This document shows positions 1 through 29,928 of a stretch of 64,000 nt of DNA, piece after piece. A program made the position numbers and the translations under genes. Under the pieces are notes generated by a model. It had not been told where the DNA came from, searched no databases, and worked only from the letters and a program-made list of their open reading frames with translations. Source of the stretch: Coturnix japonica (Eukaryota; Chordata; Aves; Galliformes; Phasianidae). Position 1 is the first letter of the stretch, and every line of letters begins with the position of its first letter. The stretch is taken from positions 52,325,483-52,389,482 of the forward strand of contig NC_029520.1 of the NCBI RefSeq assembly GCF_001577835.2. The letters run 5' to 3'.

Positions 1-226
1 TTGGATATCAGGAAGAACTTCTGTACAGAAAGGGCTGTTCAGCACTGGGATGGGCTGCCCAGGGAGGTGGTTGAGTCCCCATCCCTGATGTGTTTAACAA
101 CCCTTTGGATGTGGTGCTCAGGGCCGTGATTGAGCGGAGGGCTGTTAGTTAGGGTAGGATGGTTAGGATGAGGTTGGACTTGATGATCTTTAGGTCTTTT
201 CCAGCCTGAGCAATTCTATGATTCCA
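1..226 (+). mobile_element. CR1 LINE 3' end
   Basis: This is a 5'-truncated CR1 copy with the diagnostic GGCTGCCCAGGGAGGTGG block and the terminal CAATTCTATGATTC. It continues off the left edge and belongs to a different CR1 subfamily from the next copy. It lies between the last two NEMF exons. Confidence 0.85.
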
Positions 227-327
227 GCTTATTCTGTGATGTATTTACCCCCCCACTGGCACCAGTGGACCATTTCTCTGCTGCTCCTACACGTGTGCAA
301 GAGAAGCTCTGTAAAGAACCCACTCAC

Positions 328-18969
<18,642 letters not shown>

Positions 18970-19140
18970 GCTGCCGGTGCCGGAGTCGCGGCCTACTCCT
19001 CACGGCAGCCCGCGCGCATGCGCTAACGCTCACTACGGGTGCCGCGCGGTGCCAATCCCCTCCGCAGGGACGGAGTGCCGTGCTGTGCGGTGGGGTGGGC
19101 TGCGGGGTGCGGGTAGGCAAAAGTGTTTTGTGTTTTTGTC
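18970..19140 (-). promoter_or_regulatory. NEMF promoter with NRF1-type palindrome
   Basis: Only about 170 bases separate the NEMF start codon from the terminator of 7SL copy 1, so the NEMF core promoter must lie here or overlap the 7SL gene. The stretch is CpG-rich and contains GCGCATGCGC at 19014-19023, the NRF1 consensus common at TATA-less housekeeping promoters. No TATA box is evident. The transcription start is inferred, not seen. Confidence 0.6.
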
Positions 19141-19444
19141 AAAAAGGAACCCGCGTCTCTCTGTGTTGCCCAGGCTACGCTGCAGTGACTATTCACAGGC
19201 GCGATCCCGCTACTGACCGGCACGGGAGTTTTGACCTGCTCCGTTTCCGACCTGGGCCGGTTCACCCCTCCTTAGGCAACCTGGTGCGCCTCGGCTCCCC
19301 GGGGCTCACCATATTGATGCCGGCCTTAGCGCGGACGCCCGCTCGGCATAGCGCACTGCAGCCCAGAACTCCTGGGCTCAAGCGATCCGGCGGGCTCAGC
19401 CTCCCGAGTAGCTGGGACTACAGGCGTGCGCCACCGCGCCCGGC
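19141..19444 (-). ncRNA. RN7SL: 7SL / signal recognition particle RNA, copy 1
   Basis: This is a full-length SRP RNA of about 300 nt. It starts at 19444 with GCCGGGCGCGGTGGCG and ends at a T5 Pol III terminator (A-run 19141-19145). The 5' Alu domain nearly matches human 7SL, including the UGUAG motif bound by SRP9/14. The S domain has helix 6 at 19283-19310 with a GGAG tetraloop (SRP19 site) and the helix 8 core with GGTCGGAAACGGAGCAGG (SRP54 site). The A-box-like region is intact. Upstream at 19492-19499 is TGACGTTA on the minus strand, 48-55 bases before +1, where human 7SL has its ATF/CRE element. It is not an Alu SINE: birds lack Alu, and the S domain that Alu has lost is complete. It looks like the main active copy. 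Confidence 0.93.
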
Positions 19445-19491
19445 AGCGGCAGCAGCGCCGCGCGAGCCATACAGCTCTGACCGTACAGCTC

Positions 19492-19499
19492 TAACGTCA
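19492..19499 (-). promoter_or_regulatory. ATF/CRE-like element of 7SL copy 1
   Basis: TGACGTTA on the minus strand lies 48-55 bases upstream of 7SL copy 1. Human 7SL transcription depends on an ATF/CREB site at about -50. No such motif is seen at the matching place upstream of copies 2 and 3. Confidence 0.55.
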
Positions 19500-19572
19500 G
19501 ACTGAATGCTGCCAGCACGGCCTGGGGACACGGCCCGCATCCTGACACCGTCAGCTGCGGGAATGGGAGAGG

Positions 19573-20042
19573 GACAGAGGAGGCCACAAAGATGATCAGA
19601 GGCTGCAGAACCTCCACTACAAAGACAGGCTGAGGGAGCTGGGCTTGTTCAGCATGGAGAAGAGAAGGCTGCGGGGTGACCTCAGTGCAGCCTGCCAGGA
19701 CCTAAAGGGAGCCTACAGACAGGAGGGGAGTCAACTCTTTGAGAGGGCAGATAACAGCAGGACAAGGGGAAATGGATTTAAGTTGAAGGAGGGCAGATTT
19801 AGGTTGATGTCAGGGGGAAGTTCTTTATTGTGAGAGTGGTGAGGTGCTGGAACAGCTGCCCAGAGAGGCTGTGGATGCCCCGTCCATCCCTGGAGGTGTT
19901 CAAGGCCAGGTTGGATGGGGCCCTGGGCAGCCTGGGCTGGTATCAATGTGGAGGTTGGTGGCCCTGCCTGTGGTGGGGGGTTGGAGCTTCATGGTCCTTG
20001 AGGTCCCTTCCAATCCAAACCATTCTATGGTTCTGTGATTAC
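19573..20042 (+). mobile_element. CR1 LINE between 7SL copies 1 and 2
   Basis: Near-consensus CR1 3' region of about 470 bases, from GAGGAGGCCACAAAGATGAT to CATTCTATGGTTCTGTGATT. It is opposite in orientation to the 7SL genes. Confidence 0.94.
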
Positions 20043-20309
20043 CTGGGAAAAGAGGCTGACCCCACCTCACCACCACCTCCTTTGAATTGTAGACAGCACT
20101 GAGGTCTCTCCACTGAGGCTCCTCAAAAATTATCAAACCACAGAGAGCCAGCCATGTCTTTTCAAACTGAAGTTGTTCCTGCTAGGAGAAGAATCTGGCC
20201 CCATCTCTTGGTCACCTTCCCTTCAAATATGCACAGTTCAGATCCCTGCTGCCTTCTCTTCTCCTGGCTGGACAGACCCAGCCTCCTCAGTTCGTCTCAG
20301 AGAAGGAGG

Positions 20310-20388
20310 GGAGGCTGAGGATCCAGGGTTGGGCTGGATGCTCCTCACGGGTCCCTGCCTTGGTTCTATGATTCTATGACTCTGATAG
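20310..20388 (+). mobile_element. Possible CR1 3' tail remnant
   Basis: GGGTTGGGCTGGATGCTCC followed by GGTTCTATGATTCTATGA resembles the last bases of CR1. Too short for certainty. Confidence 0.4.
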
Positions 20389-20756
20389 AGATGCTCCAGC
20401 CCCGTCCTTATCTCAGCAGCCTCTCACAGCTCAGGCCCCTGCTGTGGAGCTGGACGGGCCCTGTGCTGCTCCAGGGAGGCCAGCCTCATCCTGGGCACCT
20501 GCAGCTCCTCAGCCTGAGCCCTAATTGCTTCTCACACAGCCAGTCATGGTCTGGCTGCCATGCATAGCTGGGGGCTGCAGGAGGATCAGGGCATCTCCTT
20601 GTCTGGGAAATTTCCTTTAAAGAGTGTTTGTGGCACTCTCTCCCCCCTATTAGAGATACATATTACTTTTCCCTCTTTTCCTCCCTCTTCCCCTCCAGAC
20701 ACCCCCCAGCATCGTGCTCCCTGCAGCTCTCATACACATGCACAGTTCCCAGTCAC

Positions 20757-21058
20757 AAAAGGAAGCTGGGTCCCGCTGTGTTGCCCAGGCTGTGCTGCAG
20801 GGACTGTTCACAGGCGCGATCCCGCTACTGATCAGCACAGGAGTTTTGACCTGCTCCGTTTCCGACCTGGGCCGGTTCACCCCTCCTTAGGCGACCTGGT
20901 GCCCCCCAGCTCCCCGGAGAACACCATATCGATGCTGATCTTAGCCTGGACGCCCGCTCAGCACAGCTCTCTGCAGCCCAGAACCCCCGTGCTCAAGCTG
21001 TCCACCAGCCTCAGCCTCCCCGGCGCTTGGATTACAGGCACAAGCCACCGTGCCCGGC
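20757..21058 (-). ncRNA. RN7SL: 7SL / signal recognition particle RNA, copy 2
   Basis: This is a second full-length SRP RNA gene on the same strand, from 21058 to a T4 terminator (A-run 20757-20760). The first 50 bases differ from copy 1 but match copy 3 exactly. They keep UGUAA (the UGUNR motif for SRP9/14) and the G13, G14, C34 and C37 positions of the Alu-domain loop-loop pairing. Helix 6 (20898-20925) differs in sequence from copy 1 but still folds with a GGAG tetraloop. Helix 8, with GGAAAC and AGCAGG, is unchanged. No CRE-like site is visible upstream; TATTTTTC directly precedes the gene on the plus strand, which reads as an A/T-rich element on the minus strand. It is probably functional or recently so, but its activity is unproven. 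Confidence 0.85.
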
Positions 21059-21821
21059 TATTTTTCAGGCTTTTGCAGACTCCTCAGCATCTGTGTTGTA
21101 TGGGCTCTGCCTGGCCACACAGTGGCAGTGGGGATCTGAGAGACAGTCCTTCTACTGTCCGCGTTTAAAAGTGGGTGGATGGATACACAGGAAAGGCATT
21201 TCTGAGCACAAGTAGATTTAAGCAGCTGACAAAATCCAGAGTTCTCACTTTTAGCCTGGAGAGACACTCTGTGATGCTCTGCCTTCATTTTAACCCCAAA
21301 GAGGCTCCATCTCTGGGACAGCTCAGTGCTTCATTTGATGAAGAGAGCATAAGAGACGTCCCACTCCTTGCTTTCTATTACAAAGAAAGGCACCTTGATT
21401 CACCAGTGGTCTCCTAAGAGAGAAGAGCTCAGAGCTGAGGACACAAAGGGGCTGTGACAGTCCATAAGCGGTGGAGGAGGCTGATGAGATAACGCTGGGA
21501 ACGCTGGTTCCACCTGGACAGGCTGACCCTGACTGTTGGAGGGATGTTTGCTAAAGTGCAGGTCTGGGAAAATCCACTGCCTGGCATTTCCCATGTTCGT
21601 CGTTAAATTTACTGGGATCTCAAAGGTTTGGCAGACCCTGCACTATGACCCCACACTGCTGCAAGAAACCACAGCGCACACAACCTAAGCACACACGAAT
21701 GAGCACTGCTGTGGCCACGTCTGCAGGAGGTGCTTTTCTTTTCTCTCGGCATCGACTCTTCTGTGCTCACTCCCCGGGACACAGAGCTGCCAAGCGCAGG
21801 GTCGCGCTGGGGAAAGCAGCC

Positions 21822-22122
21822 AAAAGAGGCTGGGTCCCGCTGTGTCGCCCAGGCTGCGCTGCAGGGACTGTTCACAGGCGCGATCCCGCTACCGAACGGC
21901 ACGGGAGCTTTGACCTGCTCCGTTTCCGACCTGGGCCGGTTCACCCCTCCTTAGACGACCTGGTACCTCCCGGTTCCCCGGGTGACACCATATCGGTGCC
22001 GGCCTTAGCGCGGACGCCCGCTCAGCACAGCGCTCTGCAGCCCAGAACCCCCGGGCTCAAGCTGTCCGCCAGCCTCAGCCTCCCCGGCGCTTGGATTACA
22101 GGCACAAGCCACCGTGCCCGGC
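21822..22122 (-). ncRNA. RN7SL: 7SL / signal recognition particle RNA, copy 3
   Basis: This is a third full-length SRP RNA gene on the same strand, from 22122 to a T4 terminator (A-run 21822-21825), offset 1064 bases from copy 2. Its first 50 bases equal those of copy 2, so the two derive from one duplication after divergence from copy 1. Helix 6 (21962-21989) has a GGAA tetraloop, still of the GNAR type, on a well-paired CCCGG/CCGGG stem. The helix 8 core keeps GGTCGGAAACGGAGCAGG. The upstream flank has no ATF/CRE motif and does not resemble that of copy 2, so regulation differs or is lost. Confidence 0.85.
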
Positions 22123-25100
22123 TGGCTGCAGCTCACACTGTGTGTGCTCTCCAGCACTCAGGGACTGGCCTCACCATAGCAGCAGGATGCATTAGTAGCA
22201 GCACACGGGAGAGGAGGAGTCTGCAAGGAAGCAGAACGGAGCTTTTCAAGTAAAGATTCAGCGCAATACTTTGTTTTGGAATGGCCAAATTAAGGTTTAT
22301 AGGACAAAAAATTAAGTGTGTTGTCCTCCCCTATGGTGTCCAGGGAGAGCTCCTGATTATTGTGTTGAGGTACTGGAGAGAGACTAAGAGGCAACCTGTT
22401 TGTTGCATGAAGACTGGGGGCTGCAATGAGATGTTCTGATTCCCAGAGGACGTGAGATTAACAAAAATGCAATGCAAAGAGTAAAATGCAGGAGCTTCTT
22501 TCCATTATCTGTTCACAACTGCAACAGAGAGCTGTCTAGAAATACAGGTCCCTGAGATCCTCACCATGTTTGCACCTCAGAGCTGTCTAAGGGAGCTCCC
22601 CCTGACATCTCGCTCCATGCTCCAGTTATCTGCTTAAGGAAGAGCTGTCAGTGACAGCTGGAGTTTTGGCTAATGGTCTTAGTTAATGACTACAGGGTCA
22701 TGGCTGTGAGGAGATGGAGGCTTTATGTCCACAAAGGGGGAAAAGGCAAGTGATTTTCACAGAGGTACTACTCATGTTGCTGCTCCTGGCAGGGCCTGGA
22801 ATCCCCCCACCCCCTTCTCCTGTCAGTAGCACTGCTCTGTTTGGCCAAAAATGTACATTTTTTCACCATGAATGCAGGCTTTTTGGTGCATTTGAAAACT
22901 ATCAAGAGGGACTGAGATATCAGGGGGTGAAGCCACCTGTTTTGCCTGACAAAATGTGGTAGGGACAAGCTTGGTAGACTGAGGAGGGCTGGAACATGGC
23001 TGAGACACAGATTCAGAGCCCTGCAGCACGCCCCTTGACATGTCCTCTGGCTTCCAAATGTCACCTGTAATGAAGATTGAGGCTGCTCACAGATGGGAGA
23101 ACTCAGCTGCCCCATGGAGCCACGTATTGGGAACCACAGACCTTCAGAAGGAGGGCTATAACACACAGCTTCTGCAGAGCCTAAATGCCCAGAGCTCCTT
23201 AGCATCGCCATACTGCTTCCGTGCTTAGCAACATACTGATGTGTCTGAGATCATCCTGGTGTCAGCAATGGCCTGGTCCAAAACCAGCTCATAGGTGTCC
23301 AGGACAGAAGCTACTGCCCAGCCCAGGCCTGTATGTCACTGCTCAGCTACCACTGGGGTGTGGAAATGCAAGAAAAATTGATTGTCTGCGCTAAGTGCAA
23401 AGGCACAGTGATGCACTCAAGGTACAAACCAAACCCAAACAGCCTGGAGGTCAAACTGTTCCTCCTGCTGGGAGGGCACTTTCCAAGGGCTCTTCTCTGC
23501 ATCCACAGATGGATGCAGGATATCCACGGAGATCAGGACAAGGTTCCCAGTGAGGAATGCAGGACTGCCAGCAATTCTCCATGGTCCTCACTACACCATC
23601 CCAGCACACACCAGGGCTCACAGATCTGCTGCAACCACAGCACTCAACTCCCACCCTGAGTCCTGCCCTCGCGCTGTTACATAAAACCTCACAGGAAGAA
23701 GCTGAGGATCTGTTTAATGCTGCACTACTGATAACGTTTGCATCTCGAGCTGAAGCTTCAGCTTCCTGGCCAAGCCCCGCTGCGGCTGCACAAACACAGA
23801 TGTTGCAGAATGGCAGGAAATACGGCTGAGATGCCCTGGGGCCACCTCCGTCACTCTCTGACTGCAGCTGCCCATGGAAAGCACTACTCTGAATTGTCCC
23901 CCCTTGGACATGGCACTCGCCCCACTGTATCAGATCTCCTGGTGATAAGAAAACTGCCATAAAGCTGTGATAACAAGGATGTTACTTGTTTTCACAGCAG
24001 AGCTTTGCTAACACAGACACTAAGGGCAAAGTATGAATGCATAGTTCTATGAAGGTTCTATGAAGGATCATAGAATCCCAGAATGGCCTGGGTTGCAAAG
24101 GCCCACAGTGCTCATCCAGCTCCAACCCCCTGCTGTGTGCAGGGTCACCAACCAGCAGCCCAGGCTGCCCAGAGCCACATCCAGCCTGGCCTTGAATGCC
24201 TGCAGGGATGGGGCATCCACAGCCTCCTTGGGCAACCTGTTCCAGTGCGTCACCACCCTCTGGGGGAAAAACTTCCTCTTTTTCCCTTCTCACTGTGCCA
24301 AAAAATAGTAAGCAAGATAAGCAGCAGCATATTAAAATAGGGCTGTCCTGACAACCCACATTGATTGGGAGGGTAAACGATATTTGAGTGATAAAAAGAA
24401 AGGGTATCCCTTCTTTGTATTGACCCATCCATCTCCTTGAAGTTTGCTTATTGGTTATGACACAAAGCTGAAGTTATCATTGTCTTCCACCACATTCTTG
24501 TGACAGCACTTGCACCGTGGCTGGAGGACAGAACAAGCAAACACAGGCTGACACACCATGACAGACACAGCATCACACGCTGGTAGCTGTGCAGCTGGTG
24601 AGGGAAGCCATAAGGAGCAGGCAGCTCTGCGGCCAGGCCCAGCCAGCAGCAGGCCCTGCAGCCATCTGCAGATCTCCTGAGCCTCTAATCACTTTATAGC
24701 TCTAATTACTTTATGCTCTCAAGGCTGGAGTCCCACGCTGGCAGCTCAGCAGGACGTCCTGCAGGGACACAGCGGGTGCTGCCTCCTGCAATGTTTGCCT
24801 TCAACATGAACAGGTCGGGCCCTCCCAAGGACCTGGGCAAGCCTTGAATTCTTTAGCAGGTCGGTGAAGGCCAAGCCCTGTGAGCAGGGCAGGACTTGGG
24901 GTCACCTAGAACACGCTCAGGTATCGCGAGGGCTTTATGTGGGTGTTTGACCTTGAGGATCAACCAGCAGCACGAGAAGTGGAGCTTTATTGAGGGTGTG
25001 TGAGGTGCCAGCACTGCTCCAGGTGGGGCTGTGGGCTGTGGGTGCTCATGGTGAGCTCCCATTACACCCGCAGCGCTCCGTCCCAAAGGCCTTAGCACGG

Positions 25101-25300
25101 CACGGCCAGCAGCAGCTCCGAGCTGCGGTGCTGCCCATGGACACAGTGCGGGCTGTGTGCAGCCATGTTAGTTCAGAGCAGCCACGTGTGGAGCTGGGCA
25201 ATGACACAGAGCAGCCGCCCAGCTCCATAGCGACAGCCAGCACCGGGCACGGGGCTGAGGGCCTGACTGGGCCTAACAGCCAGCACAGCTCCCACATCTC
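22123..25300. other. Intergenic, 7SL copy 3 to ARF6 promoter
   Basis: I find no gene here. The stretch holds one inverted CR1 fragment (24066-24280) and otherwise unique DNA of moderate GC content. Short open frames have no recognisable family match. An unannotated non-coding transcript cannot be excluded. Confidence 0.6.
24066..24280 (-). mobile_element. CR1 LINE 3' end, inverted
   Basis: Starts CATAGAATCCCAGAATGGCC and runs to GGGGGAAAAACTTCCTC, the reverse complement of the usual CR1 3' block. Confidence 0.92.
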
Positions 25301-25319
25301 AGCTCTCTAACCGCACACC

Positions 25320-26726
<1,407 letters not shown>

Positions 26727-26756
26727 TGAGAGTAACTATTTAGTCTACAAAGAATT

Positions 26757-26800
26757 AAAGAGAAAAGAAAAAAAAAAAAAAAAGAAAGAAAAAAAAAAAG
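26757..26800 (+). repeat. A-rich tract in ARF6 3'UTR
   Basis: An A-rich run broken by a few G bases begins about 30 bases after the ARF6 stop and runs into the first AATAAA. It is a likely internal oligo-dT priming site. Confidence 0.85.
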
Positions 26801-28565
26801 AATAAATGACCCGCCCGGCTTTCCGGAAGAATGATTCTCTACAGAAAAGTAAAACAAAAGCATCCATAGGATTACGATCACCTTTCTCCAATGACCACCC
26901 TTTCCTTCTCCACACCTGACTGGATTCCTGTTTTAACTCTCCTCGCTTGGCGTTAGGATGCTCTAACCTCCGAATGTGACACGAACACGAGCACTAGATG
27001 CTATGGCAGACCTCGGCAAACAGGGGAAAGACACATTGTAGACTTGCTAAGTAACTTTATTTTTCTCTCTCTCTCTCAAAGCCCTTGAGATGGTTTGGTT
27101 GTTCTGGGGCCGGCTGGGGGAGGGCTGCCGTTCTCAGTGTATGCTTTTCTGGTTCGACTTTTTTGATGATATTTTTTGTTCCTCTCTCACTTTGCTGTAG
27201 ATTGCTACTCTTTTGCCTTCATGCGGAATATGTTGATAGGTCGACTTCATCTAGTAAACGGAAAACTCTTGCTTCAAATCAAACCGCAGTCTGTCTTTTT
27301 ATATTAAGGACTTTTTGTAAAGTTCTGTTAATCTGTAACTGAACAGTGACTCTTGGTCTGGCTCCGTATCTCAGCCTCGTAACGAGACCAATTCCTGCCC
27401 GCGGTGGCAGATAGGAATACCATTGTAACACGTTCAAAGTGCATATCAGGCATCGTGTTCACTAGGTAATGTAAGAACTGCTTTGAAATGTCAGCTGTGA
27501 AGTTCTGAACCATACATCATGCATGAGAAGGGATGCAAATGAGTTCCCCATCCTACATGGCGACCATATAGCGAATAAAACACGAATGATGTAATCATAG
27601 TTCCAGGGTAGATACTGTTCCGTTTCTGTCTTGCATTGCCAGTTTAATGATGTTTAGCTGCAGTTTTTACTCCTTCGGTCAGTCTCCAGTTCGATGTGAG
27701 ACAGGTTCCTTCCAGCAACACGCAGCAATAACCTGCAAGCGTTGCAACAAGTTTTACTCCAAATTGGCGGGTTGGGGCAGAAGTCGAGCACTGACTTGCC
27801 TGCCCCGGGATGAAGGCAACGTTGCTTCATCCTCGGGCCTCTCGATCTTAAAGGATTTCTCACTTTTGGCATCACCTTAAGGCATCTAAATCTCCACGGG
27901 GTTTCTCATTTCTGAATGTGTGGCATGGAGAGAACAGACAGAGCCCGGCTGCTCGAGCTGCGGTTGTGCAGCGGGGCTGAGCTGAGGGCTGAGTTCCTGC
28001 ATGGCCGTGCAGCGTCGGCCCTGAGTTGTTGCTGCAGTGCTGTAGGAAGGGAACCGTGTTGGCTGTCTGAAACCCATTGAGTAACTGCCAATGAGAGCGG
28101 GGTGGAGAGAGTGAGAATACGACTATGAATGTAAACTTCCATAATTAGTTCTTAAAGGGCAAGCAGCTCATTCGCCGTGCCACAGCCTGCAGGTGTGGCT
28201 GGCAGAAAAACCCCACCCAGAGCCAGTAATGAGTGTGAGGTCTCAATCAAGTGTTAGTGCTGGCCGCAAAACATACTAAAGCAGCTGGTTCTGATTCAGC
28301 CTTAAGGATTAACTTCAGATTTCCTCAAGGAGTTAAACTCGATTGGGGAATTCTAGGAATGTATGCTACAAAACCAGAAGAAAATGGCTTTTTTTTTTTT
28401 CCTCAAGGATATAAGTTTGATGTGAAATTGGGGCATTACGCTACGGTTGTGCAGCGTTGACTCTGTGTGCAAAGTCCATTGTGTATGGAGCTCTTACCAA
28501 AGATGAATGGGAAGATTAACACACACATACAAAATAACGCTGAATTCACTTCTGGAATTGAATGT

Positions 28566-28628
28566 TTTGGACCATGTCGAAGTAACTTTGGACCATGTCA
28601 AAGTAACTTTGGACCATGTCAAAGTAAC
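28566..28628 (+). repeat. 21-base tandem repeat, three copies
   Basis: Three adjacent copies of TTTGGACCATGTCAAAGTAA plus C, with one mismatch in the first copy, lie in the presumed ARF6 3'UTR. Confidence 0.95.
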
Positions 28629-29732
28629 TTTGAATCTGGTTCCAAACAACGTATATCTCTGTGTGGGGTGTGAGTGGGACCGAGTGGGTTCATGGTGCTG
28701 GAGGATAGAGCATTGACTGGGAGCCCTGCTGAGCTGAGCTGAGCCTGGTGTCCAACCACTGCAGGCTCAGTTGTGGAGGAGGGGGGAGCTTCCCACCTTA
28801 TTGCTGTCCGAGTGTCACTGCTCTATTTTCCAGCCTGTAAGGCTTGTTTTGTTCCTCTGATGTAACTTAACCAACAGTGTGGCGGTATAAAGGTTCAAAT
28901 GCGAGAATACGGTTTTCTGTTTTCTTCTGGAGCATAAATAAAACAGCCAAGCACAAAGTAAACGCCTAAACTGGAAAACTTGAAGCTCTCTCAATGGTTC
29001 TTGAACTCTTTCAAATCTCTTCTCAGTCCAAATGCAAATGTCCATCACTCCATTCCCGTCTCCTGGCCAGGCTTTGCATTGCCTCACATCCACCAGTTTG
29101 TGCTCTGTTGCTTTTAGACGTTCTGTTTGGGCAGGAGAAAGGAAACTGATTTGTTCTCTTCTTTTGTCTTTCGGTTGTTTGGTTGTGGGGTTGTTTTTAT
29201 TTGGGAGGGGGGTGTGTGGAGGGAGATAAAAGCGACCGGAACGTGGTGGAGACTCCACAAAGCAATGGCCATTGCTGCCCAGCACCTCCAGAGCTTTCAC
29301 TTTCACAATGTCCTCGATAGGACGGAGCTGCAGCTCCCCACAGGGTGAGGTGCATCCAGAACACAGTGATGTTACGAACCCAGCCCGACAGCGGCCATTT
29401 GTGTCCATGTGAATCTATGGAGTGAGTTTGGAATGGCGTTAAACTGTGTCTGATCAGTGAATGAGTTTGTAGACTGTGATCTCCCTGACGAGTAAACAGG
29501 AATTTTGTGTTCTCAATATGGCTGTAGTGTTGGTAAAGAACTAATAAGCAGAAAATAAAGCAATTACACAGCTGAGCTCTCCTGGTATGTTCCTTCTATT
29601 GAATTATGAGGGAAACAGAAAGGGGCAACATGGCGCTGCAGCGGTGTGTTCTGCTGACATCAAGAGCTCTCTGTTGTGTCTCACAGCGGTGAAAGCCCGT
29701 CTGTAATTCCATGATGGGCTGCAATCAATGGG

Positions 29733-29928
29733 AAGGACCATGGTAACACACTGGAACAGGTTGCCCAAGGAGGCTGTGGATGCCCCATCCCTGCAGGCAT
29801 TCAAGGCCAGGCTGGATGTGGCTCTGGGCAGCCTGGGCTGCTGGTTGGTGACCCTGCACACAGCAGGGGGTTGGGGCTGGATGAGCACTGTGGGCCTTTG
29901 CAACCCAGGCCATGCTGTGATTCTATGA
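29733..29928 (+). mobile_element. CR1 LINE 3' end just beyond ARF6
   Basis: A 5'-truncated CR1 about 150 bases past the distal ARF6 poly(A) signal, ending TGCTGTGATTCTATGATG. Confidence 0.92.

Larger units (their letters stand above)
26727..29580 (+). other. ARF6 3'UTR with several poly(A) signals
   Basis: AT-rich, repeat-poor DNA continues about 2.85 kb past the stop, matching the long 3'UTR of vertebrate ARF6. Plus-strand AATAAA hexamers lie at 26801-26806, 27574-27579, 28937-28942 and 29554-29559. The last is followed by a TGGTATGTT stretch, so 29575-29585 is the likeliest distal end. An A-rich run (about 26757-26800) and a 21-base triple repeat (28566-28628) lie inside. The 3'UTR extent is inferred; no transcript was available. 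Confidence 0.65.

Noticed and set aside
19395-19444. Alu-like sequence suggesting primate contamination
   Set aside because: The full 300-base 7SL molecule with S domain is present, and it differs from human at many sites. Alu lacks the S domain, and the flanks are avian CR1 and NEMF.
24083-24340. Recurring open frame with peptide [20 protein letters not shown]
   Set aside because: This peptide appears wherever a CR1 3' end lies inverted. It is translated CR1 untranslated region, not a gene family.
24680-24720. Short AT-rich imperfect repeat (CTCTAATCACTTTATA / CTCTAATTACTTTATG)
   Set aside because: Two short copies only, with no further structure.
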